The notes beneath the pieces were generated by a model. That model made no database searches and was not told where the DNA came from. It saw only the letters and a program-made list of their open reading frames with translations. 64,000 nt of DNA, from NCBI GenBank assembly GCA_027485995.1, contig JAIXPW010000012.1:1-64000 (forward strand). The letters are read 5' to 3'. Of the stretch, positions 26,611 to 33,789 are shown one piece after another (within the stretch, counting starts at the first letter, position 1; the number at the start of each line of letters is the position of its first letter). The position numbers and the translations under genes were made by a program. Source of the DNA: Verrucomicrobiaceae bacterium (lineage in GTDB: Bacteria; Verrucomicrobiota; Verrucomicrobiia; Verrucomicrobiales; Akkermansiaceae).

Positions 26611-26632
26611 GCCCCGCCACAGATCAGCGGAC

Positions 26633-26651
26633 CGACCCATCACCTGGGTCG
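26633..26651 (+). other. Small hairpin downstream of the BNR_4 gene
   Basis: CGACCCA-TCACC-TGGGTCG forms a perfect 7-bp stem with a 5-nt loop, 22 bp after the stop. No T-tract follows, so it may only protect the mRNA 3' end. Confidence 0.35.
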
Positions 26652-26753
26652 TGCCGATGCCCTTCGCGGCGTGGGTGCAGATCTCAAAGCCCCAATCTGT
26701 CCCATCCAATTGGAAAGCGTCGTCACAAATCTTGATCCCAAAGGGGAAAATGG

Positions 26754-26899
26754 AAAACCACTGAAGTCACGAAAAACACGGAAGCTGAAGTCATTACCGC
26801 CATCTTCGAAGTCAACTGATGAATGAGTCTGAAGCGTTCCGGAACTGCCTGATTTTCGTGATGTTTCGTGATTTTCGTGGTTTGTATTTCAGGATTCAA
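26754..26899 (-). repeat. CACGAAA-type dispersed repeat, copy 2
   Basis: AAAACCACTGAAGTCACGAAA on the left and TTTCGTGATTTTCGTGGTTT on the right bound the element. On the minus strand the core reads ATCAGGCAGTTCCGGAA, then CAGACTCATTCATCAG, then CGAAGATGGCG. It closely matches copy 3 (38913-39070) in the opposite orientation. It lies in the gene-free stretch 26611-27177. Confidence 0.8.
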
Positions 26900-27064
26900 G
26901 TTGATCTGTTCCGGACCGTCCGTCACGCGATGGGGAGTGGGACTCATCGCTGACACGACAGATGCCATACGAGCCGCTTCCTGCATCCGCTCGGTTCGCC
27001 CTTGGCCAGTGTTGTCCACCAAGCGGACTGCCTCCTATTCTTGAAACCCGATGGTTGCCATTTT

Positions 27065-27152
27065 TTGATTGTTGAACTGACGGAATGGCGGCTCAACGTC
27101 CAATCACGCATTCAAGAATCAACAATCGGCGGTCATCAATCGAAGCTCTTGA
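27065..27152. repeat. Degenerate heptamer-spaced repeat
   Basis: GATTGTTGAA on the left and, on the right, AATCAAC, AATCGGC, GGTCATC and AATCGAA in one 7-nt phase. The right part is a rough inverted counterpart of the left. It is weaker than the other arrays. It closes the gene-free stretch before the minus-strand gene ending at 27178. Confidence 0.45.
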
Positions 27153-27177
27153 ATTGCCATCTGCAAGCCGGGCTACA

Positions 27178-27795
27178 CTAGCTGACGACCCGTTTCCAGG
27201 TCTCCGTCAGTGTGATGTGCTGGGTGCATGTGTCTGGGGAAGTGAGGCTGAAGGTGTGCTGAGCAAAGTGGCCGCTTGACGGAACTGTGGATGAGAACAG
27301 CAGGAACTGGTCGTTCCCGACTGCACTGGAAATCACGAGCTGCTCTCCGTCCGAGATGCAACGGCCGGCAACACGTGGCGGCTGGGTGGAGCCGTCGAAG
27401 GTGAACTCAACGTTCGTGTCGTCGTCTTGGTGTCGCCAGACTCCCGAGATGCTTCCGAACTCCGAAGGGTTGAGGCCCATCCTGCTGAGAGGAAACCATG
27501 CAACTCGAAAGCCCTCGAATCGCTGCTCCAGCATTGGTGGCAAACGGCGACAGTCTTCGTCAGGAACGAAAAGATGCAGGAGATACTCGCCACCATGATA
27601 GGTCCCAATCTCGATATGGGAAACCTTCAGGCCACAGGTCTCCGCAAGCCGGACGGCGGCGGTCATCGCGACCAGGTAGCCGTCACGCTCATAAACGTTC
27701 CATTGCTGGAAATGCACGGCATCACGTTCATCTTCACGCAGGGCCAGCCACTGGTCGTATTTCATGGTGGGTAGCGCAGTTTGTTGGGCGGACAT
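27178..27795 (-). CDS. Hypothetical protein
   Basis: 205 residues, soluble, no signal peptide and no recognised family. It is rich in aromatic residues and His in the middle (HIEIGTYHGGEYLLHLF), with a beta-rich C-terminal half (VEFTFDGSTQPPRVAGRC). ATG at 27795, with a second ATG ten codons later. It is the last gene of a same-strand run of small unknown genes between 27.2 and 30.2 kb whose composition looks more AT-rich than the surrounding operons. Confidence 0.55.
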   Translation of the reverse strand: MSAQQTALPTMKYDQWLALREDERDAVHFQQWNVYERDGYLVAMTAAVRLAETCGLKVSHIEIGTYHGGEYLLHLFVPDEDCRRLPPMLEQRFEGFRVAWFPLSRMGLNPSEFGSISGVWRHQDDDTNVEFTFDGSTQPPRVAGRCISDGEQLVISSAVGNDQFLLFSSTVPSSGHFAQHTFSLTSPDTCTQHITLTETWKRVVS

Positions 27796-27908
27796 GTGGA
27801 TGTGTCACCTGCCGCCGGTGGGCAAAGTGCAAAAGGGCTGAAGATAGAAGTCCAGAGAGTCATTTGGCGTCGGGGCGGGTAGCCGGTTGTCCATCGCCGG
27901 CCTGTTGG

Positions 27909-28559
27909 CTAAAGCTCTTGGTAATCTATCAGGGCCAGTTTCTGCACTGAAGACGTACCGTCAGCAGCGAAATGGAGGGTGAGTTTGTAGTCCGCCAGGA
28001 AGCGACGGTCTTTGTCTTTGGCGACATCGCCTCCCCACCATCCCCTTCCGGAAGTGGAAAGGACAAGTGTGTCTGAGTTGATCCACTTTTCGACCTGAAA
28101 AGCTGCCATGGTGATGTGGAATCTCTGAGAATTGGCGATTTTGGCGTGCTTTCGGGTGGGAGATTCAAACACGGCAGCGCTTTCATCTTCATCGTTGCAG
28201 TCTTTAGGCAAAATGACCCGTTTGGCTGCATCCTTGCCTATCGAGAATACCGAAACCATGCTGTCATGGGTGGTCCTGTTCTGTTCAATGGCGACGAGCT
28301 TGCTGTCGGGACTCCAAGCCGCTTCGATAAAGCGTGATTTCGGGTCGAAGGTCAGGACCGTCTTGTTCGAAGCGAGCTCAATGATCTCCACCTCGAATTT
28401 GTTCCACCCCTTCTCCTGGTGTGCTTGGACCGAAAAGCGTCCGTCCGGGGCGTCGCTCTTGTATGCTTTTTCGCTGACACCGCCGGAGTCTTCGGCAGGG
28501 AGCATCGCGACGGATGCAAGTAGAATCAAAAGTGATTTGGTTGTTCTCGTAAAGGCCAT
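27909..28559 (-). CDS. Hypothetical secreted protein with WD40-like strand
   Basis: 216 residues. The N-terminal signal peptide is TKSLLILLASVAMLPAED (about 6-23). The segment SRFIEAAWSPDSKLVAIEQ is the signature of a PD40/WD40-like beta-propeller blade, as is ALWSPDSKYFVF in the product at 29119, so the two are distant relatives. One or two blades are too few for a full propeller. No function can be assigned. It is probably exported. Confidence 0.6.
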   Translation of the reverse strand: MAFTRTTKSLLILLASVAMLPAEDSGGVSEKAYKSDAPDGRFSVQAHQEKGWNKFEVEIIELASNKTVLTFDPKSRFIEAAWSPDSKLVAIEQNRTTHDSMVSVFSIGKDAAKRVILPKDCNDEDESAAVFESPTRKHAKIANSQRFHITMAAFQVEKWINSDTLVLSTSGRGWWGGDVAKDKDRRFLADYKLTLHFAADGTSSVQKLALIDYQEL

Positions 28560-28649
28560 GCAAGAGGTGCGCCCATCGGCGCGGTTGAAGTGATGTTGGG
28601 ATGAAATTATAAGAACTGATGGTCGATTAATGCGTCACGACTTGTTCGG

Positions 28650-29072
28650 CTACTTATCTTGGGCGACTCGGCTCCGTCGTGCGGCTGACGACTCCACCCG
28701 GCAGATCTCCTCGTTGTGTTTACCAACCAAGGACACGGATACTAGCTGACTCTGGGGCACATGAGGTATCCGATTGGGATTGTTAAGAATCTCGTCGATG
28801 GTCTTCCCTGTCAGGGATCCCGGGCGATTCCGCTCCGAATACGTCAACCAACATCCACAATCCAGAACGCAGCTCCCTCCACCAATCACCCAGAATGGGT
28901 TCAAGTCGGTCGCCTTAATCCCGGCGGCTCGAAACACTTCATCGCGAGGCAGGTAGCCCTCCGAATCCGTTTTCACCGAACGCAGGGCCGCGCAGACATG
29001 GTCGCAGCGACGGTCAGCCCCACAGCCCTCAAGAAGAAGCTGTGCAACAAGTAGAGTGGCGAGTCGTCTCAT
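28650..29072 (-). CDS. Hypothetical lipoprotein
   Basis: 140 residues from the ATG at 29072 (MRRLATLLVAQLLLEGCGADRRC). The LLEGC segment is a lipobox, so Cys18 would be lipidated. The longer frame to 29156 overlaps the upstream gene and lacks a signal peptide. The mature part has several further Cys residues (RRCDHVCAAL, SCVLDCGCWL), so disulfides or metal binding are possible. Family not recognised. Confidence 0.55.
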   Translation of the reverse strand: MRRLATLLVAQLLLEGCGADRRCDHVCAALRSVKTDSEGYLPRDEVFRAAGIKATDLNPFWVIGGGSCVLDCGCWLTYSERNRPGSLTGKTIDEILNNPNRIPHVPQSQLVSVSLVGKHNEEICRVESSAARRSRVAQDK

Positions 29073-29118
29073 GATATCTACCGAGACTGAGCGATGGCAG
29101 CCACGTGGTTGAGGTGCG

Positions 29119-29700
29119 TTAGTGTTGTGACTTTTCAGCGTGTGGCGGTTTGCCATCCGCGACTTGTTCGGCGAGTTTCGTTTTGTATGAAATGCGGCTA
29201 AGATCGACCTTTACTGGAATTGGCTCCTCGGCAATCTTCTTCCCTTTTTCGTAATTGAGGCGCTTGGAACAGAAGACCGCTGGGTTGAGAATGGCGAAGT
29301 CGGAATCCACTAGTGGACCTCCAGCAAGCTCATCTAGCTCGAAGACGGCGTCTTTGCTCCTCGCATAGCAAAATGTTGGATAATGCCATGACGAATGGCC
29401 GCCTGAACTGAAGGTGCTGAAAACAAAATACTTTGAATCAGGAGACCACAAGGCCTTCACCAGGAGACTTCCATGGTCTAGGTCCTTCGATGTGAAGGCA
29501 ACCCTGCAAATCGTCTTGTTTGTCTTGGTGAGCAGCTCAAGGATGAACTCAGGTTGGACCTGTGGAGCATTCTCGGGCGAGGGATGGATGACCGCCTGAA
29601 GGGTGTTGTCGGGAGACCAATAGATTACTTTCCCATGTCCCTGTGCGTAACTCAGCACGGCAGAGCTGACAAGGATAGCTGCGATAAAGAGGTATTTCAT
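29119..29700 (-). CDS. Hypothetical secreted protein with WD40-like strand
   Basis: 193 residues with a signal peptide (MKYLFIAAILVSSAVLSYAQG, cleavage near YAQ). KVIYWSPDNTLQAVI and ALWSPDSKYFVFS are PD40-like blades. It is related in design to the product at 27909. The C-terminal 40 residues are charged and probably flexible. It lies in the accessory run of exported unknown proteins. Confidence 0.6.
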   Translation of the reverse strand: MKYLFIAAILVSSAVLSYAQGHGKVIYWSPDNTLQAVIHPSPENAPQVQPEFILELLTKTNKTICRVAFTSKDLDHGSLLVKALWSPDSKYFVFSTFSSGGHSSWHYPTFCYARSKDAVFELDELAGGPLVDSDFAILNPAVFCSKRLNYEKGKKIAEEPIPVKVDLSRISYKTKLAEQVADGKPPHAEKSQH

Positions 29701-29769
29701 CTGGTTGCCGAACGATTGAGCGCTCTCACGGGCGCGGATCTAGTGTGGTGAATATTGCGATTGAAGAGC

Positions 29770-30099
29770 TCATGGCCCGTCGAGAGGCGCGGCTTGTTCT
29801 GCGATCTTGTATTCTTCGAGCCGGCGGTCGAAATACGCGACAAAATCAGGTGATCCTGGAAACCGCTCCGAATGGAAGCATCCGAGGTGGATACGAATCT
29901 CCCGCAACCGGCTTTCGTTCCAGCTCATGAGCATTCTCGGCACATCATGAACAGCCTCCATTAGATCATTCATCTCCTTGATCTGGCATTCTGGCTTCAG
30001 GGACTGATTCCGGCCATAGATGCAAAGCCATGAAACGGTCTCTAAACCCGCCCTCATCACGTGTGACGGTGCAAAATTTTGCAGGGAAACGGTGCTCAT
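29770..30099 (-). CDS. Hypothetical protein
   Basis: 109 residues from the ATG at 30099 (MSTVSLQNFAPSHVMRAGL). A TTG at 30114 would extend it but overlap the preceding small gene. No family is recognised. It is mostly helical by eye, with many Glu, Arg and Met (MEAVHDVPRMLMSWNESRLREIRI). It starts 2 nt after the stop of a 36-codon gene, so the two are probably translationally coupled. Confidence 0.5.
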   Translation of the reverse strand: MSTVSLQNFAPSHVMRAGLETVSWLCIYGRNQSLKPECQIKEMNDLMEAVHDVPRMLMSWNESRLREIRIHLGCFHSERFPGSPDFVAYFDRRLEEYKIAEQAAPLDGP

Positions 30100-30101
30100 G
30101 A

Positions 30102-30212
30102 TCAAGTAAGCCAACGAATGAGAAACCCCACTAGTGCGAGGACAACAATGGATACGACCGTTGCTACGATGTTTTCGAGGGGGATGCCCTTACGGCTGTC
30201 GTCGTTGTCCAT
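30102..30212 (-). CDS. Small single-pass membrane protein, 36 residues
   Basis: A 36-codon gene starting with ATG at 30212 (MDNDDSRKGIPLENIVATVV). The last 24 residues form one transmembrane helix ending in a short basic/aromatic tail (FLIRWLT). A GGAAGA-like sequence precedes the start. Its stop is separated by only 2 nt from the ATG of the next gene (30099), which supports it. The longer open frame upstream is an artefact of heptamer repeats. Function unknown. Confidence 0.45.
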   Translation of the reverse strand: MDNDDSRKGIPLENIVATVVSIVVLALVGFLIRWLT

Positions 30213-30363
30213 CGGTGGATAAGTTCTTCCTGCAGATCGGCATTTATTCGTAGGATCTAGCCGCTTGATATCGCCCCAGTCCCATATGCCCTCAAGATGG
30301 CTGGAATCCTTGATTTGACAACGATTTTCTTGGGGCAAGAGGGTGATGTCAGGAAGAATCTCG

Positions 30364-30461
30364 GATTTCGGATTTCGGATTTCGGATTTCGGATTTCGGA
30401 TTTCGGATTTCGGATTGGGGATTGGGGATTGGGGATTGGGGATTGGGGATTGGGGACCGGG
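30364..30461. repeat. Heptamer array, GATTTCG x7 then GATTGGG x6
   Basis: Seven perfect GATTTCG units (30364-30412) switch in phase to six perfect GATTGGG units (30413-30454) and one GACCGGG. It lies in the 462-bp gene-free stretch 30213-30674, upstream of the small membrane protein gene and downstream of the WYL regulator gene. Confidence 0.97.
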
Positions 30462-30473
30462 AGAAGAGGGATT

Positions 30474-30543
30474 GATGAATGACGATTGTTGATTGTTGAT
30501 CTTTCGATCGATGATCTTCTGCCTGACCCCTGACCCCTGGCCA
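30474..30543. repeat. Degenerate heptamer array, GATT and CTGACCC units
   Basis: In steps of seven from 30474: GATGAAT, GACGATT, GTTGATT, GTTGATC, TTTCGAT, CGATGAT, CTTCTGC, CTGACCC, CTGACCC, CTGGCCA. The phase is kept although the unit sequence drifts. Confidence 0.8.
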
Positions 30544-30584
30544 CCCTCTTCGAGGAAGAGCCCCCTGAAGGGAGGGACTACGAA

Positions 30585-30661
30585 CATCGATCATCGAACA
30601 TCGAAGAGCGAGACGATGGATTGACGATTGACGAATGACGATTGCTGATTTTTGATTTAGT
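30585..30661. repeat. Degenerate heptamer array, CATCGAA and ATTGACG units
   Basis: In steps of seven from 30585: CATCGAT, CATCGAA, CATCGAA, GAGCGAG, ACGATGG, ATTGACG, ATTGACG, AATGACG, ATTGCTG, ATTTTTG, ATTTAGT. It ends about 13 bp before the WYL gene's stop. The 40 bp between this array and the previous one look unstructured. Confidence 0.8.
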
Positions 30662-30674
30662 CGCTTTCTGAGGC

Positions 30675-31745
30675 TCAATCCTGCATGGCGGCGAGTTCAT
30701 CCTTCACCATCCGCGAAAGCTCGGGTGGTACGAGGACTTTGGCCTGTCGGCCGAAGCTCAGGACCCAGCGCAGGACTTCCTCGAGTCGGCCGACCTCGAA
30801 GCGGACCTCAACCCGACTGCCCTTGGCGTTCAGGGTGGTGAGTTCCTGACTGGGGTGCCAGCGGCGCTCCGTTGCGAGTTGCGCGGCATAACCGATCAGC
30901 TCCACGCGGACGAGGTGCCGGGTGCTGTCTCCAGCCACACTCCAAACGCCGAAGGAACGGGAGAGGTGGTCGCGGCCATTGAAGTTGATGGGACGGTCGA
31001 AAGTTTTCGTCGTCAGTTTCAATCGCGTCAGGCGGGGCAGGGCGAAGGTCCGCAGTTCGCTGCGTTCCAGGTCGTGGGCGATGAGATACCAGCCGCCCTC
31101 GACCTCGCCGAGATGATAGGGCCGCACCCGGCGTGATTCGGAAGAGTCTGCTCCAAGTTTCCGGTAGGAGAAGGTGACTTCGAGCCGCTTCATCACGGCG
31201 TCGGCCAGTTGACCGAAGAGTTTCACATCGCGCGGTTGGGCTTCCACGGTCTTGCGGGAAAAGGTTTCGTCGAGATCAGCCCACGAAAAGGAAACCCGGC
31301 CCTCAATGCCCTGGGTCAGCTTGGCAAAGACCTCGCGCATGGTGGTGGCGAGCGGGGTGTTTCTAACTGACTCAAGCGCGGTGCGGGCCAGGAAGAGCCC
31401 GGCCAACTGGTCGGCCGTGGTCTCGAAGATCGGGAAATCGCTGGTGTCGCGGGTGTAGTGGAACCCGTGCTGAACGGCATCGTAGTCGATCGGCAGGTGG
31501 AGCATGTCGCGCATGTAGGTGATGTCGCGCTGGATGGTCTTCGGGGTCACTTCGAGCAAAGCGGCGAGCTTTGAGCAATTCGGGAAGCCGCCTGCCGCGA
31601 TGGCTTCGTGGATGCGGTAGATCCGGAACAGGGCGGGGCGGGTGGCACCAGCGCGCCTGGGCGAGTGTTCCATGAGTTCGGCGACTGTTTCCCGGATCAG
31701 ACGTGGCATGTCCGACACTCTGGGAAAGCGCTGGAATCTTGGCAA
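30675..31745 (-). CDS. WYL-domain transcriptional regulator
   Basis: 356 residues. An N-terminal HTH of the DeoR type (IHEAIAAGGFPNCSKLAALLEVTPKTIQRDITYMRD, about 48-84) is followed by a WYL domain (EVEGGWYLIAHDLERSELRTFAL, about 215-240) and a WCX-like C-terminal domain. WYL proteins sense nucleotide or nucleic-acid ligands and often act in DNA damage or defence control. No defence operon is adjacent. It is transcribed away from the RDD operon. The frame opens at 31745; a shorter start (MPRLIRETVAEL) is also possible. Confidence 0.88.
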   Translation of the reverse strand: MPRFQRFPRVSDMPRLIRETVAELMEHSPRRAGATRPALFRIYRIHEAIAAGGFPNCSKLAALLEVTPKTIQRDITYMRDMLHLPIDYDAVQHGFHYTRDTSDFPIFETTADQLAGLFLARTALESVRNTPLATTMREVFAKLTQGIEGRVSFSWADLDETFSRKTVEAQPRDVKLFGQLADAVMKRLEVTFSYRKLGADSSESRRVRPYHLGEVEGGWYLIAHDLERSELRTFALPRLTRLKLTTKTFDRPINFNGRDHLSRSFGVWSVAGDSTRHLVRVELIGYAAQLATERRWHPSQELTTLNAKGSRVEVRFEVGRLEEVLRWVLSFGRQAKVLVPPELSRMVKDELAAMQD

Positions 31746-31850
31746 GACTGTGGAGTCGGTTACGCAGGGAGGTCGCCCGGGGTGAGCGCAAACTCAGGGT
31801 CCCTAAACCAGGGAGGGATCATGGCAAATCCCGGAGCAAAGAGTTTTTTC

Positions 31851-31970
31851 ACCGGCAAGACGCCAAGGTCGCCAAGTCAAACCGATGAAAAGATTGCGAT
31901 GCGGGGAGTGAAACCGGTTTCAGAGGCAATCATTCGAAGTTTCCTTGGCGCTCTTGGCGTCTTGGCGGTT
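31851..31970. repeat. GCCAAG-type inverted-repeat element
   Basis: The left end ACCGGCAAGACGCCAAG runs on to two more GCCAAG units (31851-31876). The right end (31944-31970) is its near-perfect inverted complement, giving 26-bp terminal repeats around about 67 bp. No coding capacity. It is in the divergent spacer 31746-32092 between the WYL gene and the RDD operon, next to the operon promoter region. Confidence 0.8.
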
Positions 31971-32092
31971 CGAGTTCTTCGCATCCAACTCGGCTTTGCG
32001 ATGCAACGATCCCTGGCGTAGGAGTTCTGAGGGCAAACTTGTTTCTTGGCATTGGAAGGCTCATGTCTAGTCTGCGGACGATTCGTTTCTCC

Positions 32093-32821
32093 ATGGAGTC
32101 GCCCATTGCAAAACTCGATACCCTTCAGGCGGTGGAGCTCGCCGAGGGCGTGGAGATCCGCCTGCGCATCGCGGGGCCGGTGTTGCGGGCGAATGCCTAT
32201 GCGATCGACCTGCTGATCCGCATCGGCATCGTGATCGTGGCAGTGATCTGCCTGTCAGTCGCTGGGTTGGCCATCGGTGAACAGGTGGCGGACGGTCTGA
32301 TGCTGCTGATCTGGTTTTTCCTGTCCTGGTGGTATCCGGTGCTGTTCGAGGCCGGCAAGCGCGGGGCGACTCCGGGGAAGCGCTCGATGGGCCTGCGCGT
32401 GGTGCAGCCGTCGGGTGCGCCGATCACGCTCGGGCAATCGATCATCCGGAATTTCCTGCGCTTCATCGATGGCATGCCGGCGATCACCTATGGTTTCGGG
32501 CTGGCGAGTTGTCTGGCGACGAAGCGTTTCCAGAGACTTGGTGATCTGGCGGCCGGGACGGTGGTGGTCTATGATCGATTGCCGCAGGAGCCCTCGATTG
32601 CCGCGCCGCCGCCGATGAGTTCAAGCCGCCCGCCGGTGGCGCTGACGGCAGACGAGGTGAGGGCGCTGGGGATGTTTCGGGACCGGGCGGGGCTCTGGTC
32701 GGAGGCGAGGCGCGGCGAGATCGCCGATCATGCGACCGTGCTCAGCGGAGCGAGGGGAAATGCCGGAGTGAGCCGACTGATGTCGATGGCACACTGGCTG
32801 CAGGAGAAACGTGACCCATGA
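32093..32821 (+). CDS. RDD-family membrane protein
   Basis: 242 residues from the ATG at 32093 (MESPIAKLDTLQAVELAEGV). An upstream in-frame start at 32039 is less likely. RDD features are AYAIDLLIRIGIVIVAV, WWYPVLFEAGKRGATPGKRSMGLRVV and RNFLRFIDGMPAITYGFGL. There are three or four transmembrane helices in the first 150 residues and a soluble tail of about 70 residues. It is the first gene of the RDD-SpoIIM-DUF4129-DUF4350-MoxR-DUF58 operon and overlaps the next gene by 4 bp (ATGA). Confidence 0.9.
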   Translation: MESPIAKLDTLQAVELAEGVEIRLRIAGPVLRANAYAIDLLIRIGIVIVAVICLSVAGLAIGEQVADGLMLLIWFFLSWWYPVLFEAGKRGATPGKRSMGLRVVQPSGAPITLGQSIIRNFLRFIDGMPAITYGFGLASCLATKRFQRLGDLAAGTVVVYDRLPQEPSIAAPPPMSSSRPPVALTADEVRALGMFRDRAGLWSEARRGEIADHATVLSGARGNAGVSRLMSMAHWLQEKRDP

Positions 32822-33789
32822 CCGCAGGAGATTTCGAAAACAAGAACTCCGCGCGCTGGGCGGAATACGAAGCGCTGGTGCGATCGGTCGAGCTGGGCAA
32901 GCCGATGCCCGGTGTGGAGGAACTGCCACAGCGGTTCCGCGAGCTATGCCTCGACCTCTCACTTGTCCAGGCGCGGATGTATGGCATCCGGCTTTCGGAG
33001 AAGCTCAACGCGCTGGTGATCCGTGGCTACAATCTGATCTACCGTCAAAAGACCGGCGGCTGGCAAGCGGTGGTGAGGATGGCGGCGGTGACCTTTCCCC
33101 AGACGGTGCGCCGGGAATGGCGGCTGTTCTGGCTGTGCAGTGCGGTGTTCTGGATTCCGTTCTTCGCGCTGTTGATCGCGGCGAAATACGATCTGACCTG
33201 GATTCAATCGATCCTGGGAAGCCACGGCATGGAGCGGATGGAGGAGATGTATGGCAGCGAGTCGGGCCAGATCGTGCATCTTCGATCCGCTTATGGCTCG
33301 AACTTCGGGATGTTCTGCTTTTACATCCACAACAACGTCGGGATCGACTTCCAGATCTTTGCCGGAGGGATGGCGGCGGGGGTGGGGACCTTGTTCTTCC
33401 TGTTGTTCAATGGCATCCATATCGGGGCGTCGGCCGGGTATGCCAACGTGGCCTGCGATCCGAAGGCGTTCTGGTCCTTTGTGGTCAGCCATTCCTCGCT
33501 GGAGCTGATCGGCATGATCATTGCCGGCATGGCCGGGATGCGTCTGGGACTAGCGATTCTCTGGCCCGGACGCCTGCCTCGCGTGAGGGCCCTGGTGGAG
33601 GCCTCGAAGAAGGCGCTGCCCCTGATCTACGGAGCGGCGGTGATGACTGCTCTGGCGGCAGTGGTGGAGGGATTCTGGTCGGCCCTGCCGATCCCCTCAG
33701 GGTGGAAGTATGGCTTCGGAGCCACCCTCTGGATGCTGCACGTGATGTATTTTCTCCTGGCAGGAAGGCAGGCGCGGCATGCGGCTTGA
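32818..33789 (+). CDS. Stage II sporulation protein M (SpoIIM/DUF95) family membrane protein
   Basis: 323 residues. A charged N-terminal region of about 90 residues precedes five or so transmembrane segments, beginning at LFWLCSAVFWIPFFALLIA. A conserved core follows: FYIHNNVGIDFQIFAGGMAAGVGTL, then FNGIHIGASAGY and FVVSHSSLELIGMIIAGMAG. These proteins are widespread beyond spore formers, nearly always in this same operon. The organism need not sporulate. It overlaps the next gene by 11 bp. Confidence 0.9.
   Translation: MTAGDFENKNSARWAEYEALVRSVELGKPMPGVEELPQRFRELCLDLSLVQARMYGIRLSEKLNALVIRGYNLIYRQKTGGWQAVVRMAAVTFPQTVRREWRLFWLCSAVFWIPFFALLIAAKYDLTWIQSILGSHGMERMEEMYGSESGQIVHLRSAYGSNFGMFCFYIHNNVGIDFQIFAGGMAAGVGTLFFLLFNGIHIGASAGYANVACDPKAFWSFVVSHSSLELIGMIIAGMAGMRLGLAILWPGRLPRVRALVEASKKALPLIYGAAVMTALAAVVEGFWSALPIPSGWKYGFGATLWMLHVMYFLLAGRQARHAA

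Noticed and set aside
26723..27022. 99-codon minus-strand frame in the gap after the BNR_4 gene
   Set aside because: It is made mostly of a CACGAAA-type repeat copy, and the same repeat elsewhere is non-coding.
30213..30587. Upstream extension of the 36-residue membrane protein to 161 residues with NPKSEIR and NPQSPIP repeats
   Set aside because: The peptide repeats are the translation of the heptamer arrays (21 nt = 7 codons). The repeated DNA is not in gene phase elsewhere and the ATG at 30212 gives a sensible short protein.
30364..30661. CRISPR array
   Set aside because: Units are 7 nt and contiguous, with no 25-40-nt repeats, no spacers and no cas genes.
30675..31745. WYL regulator as a marker of an anti-phage defence island
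   Set aside because: WYL proteins often sit in defence operons, but no nuclease, helicase, restriction, retron or Cas gene is adjacent. Neighbours are an RDD operon and small exported unknown proteins.
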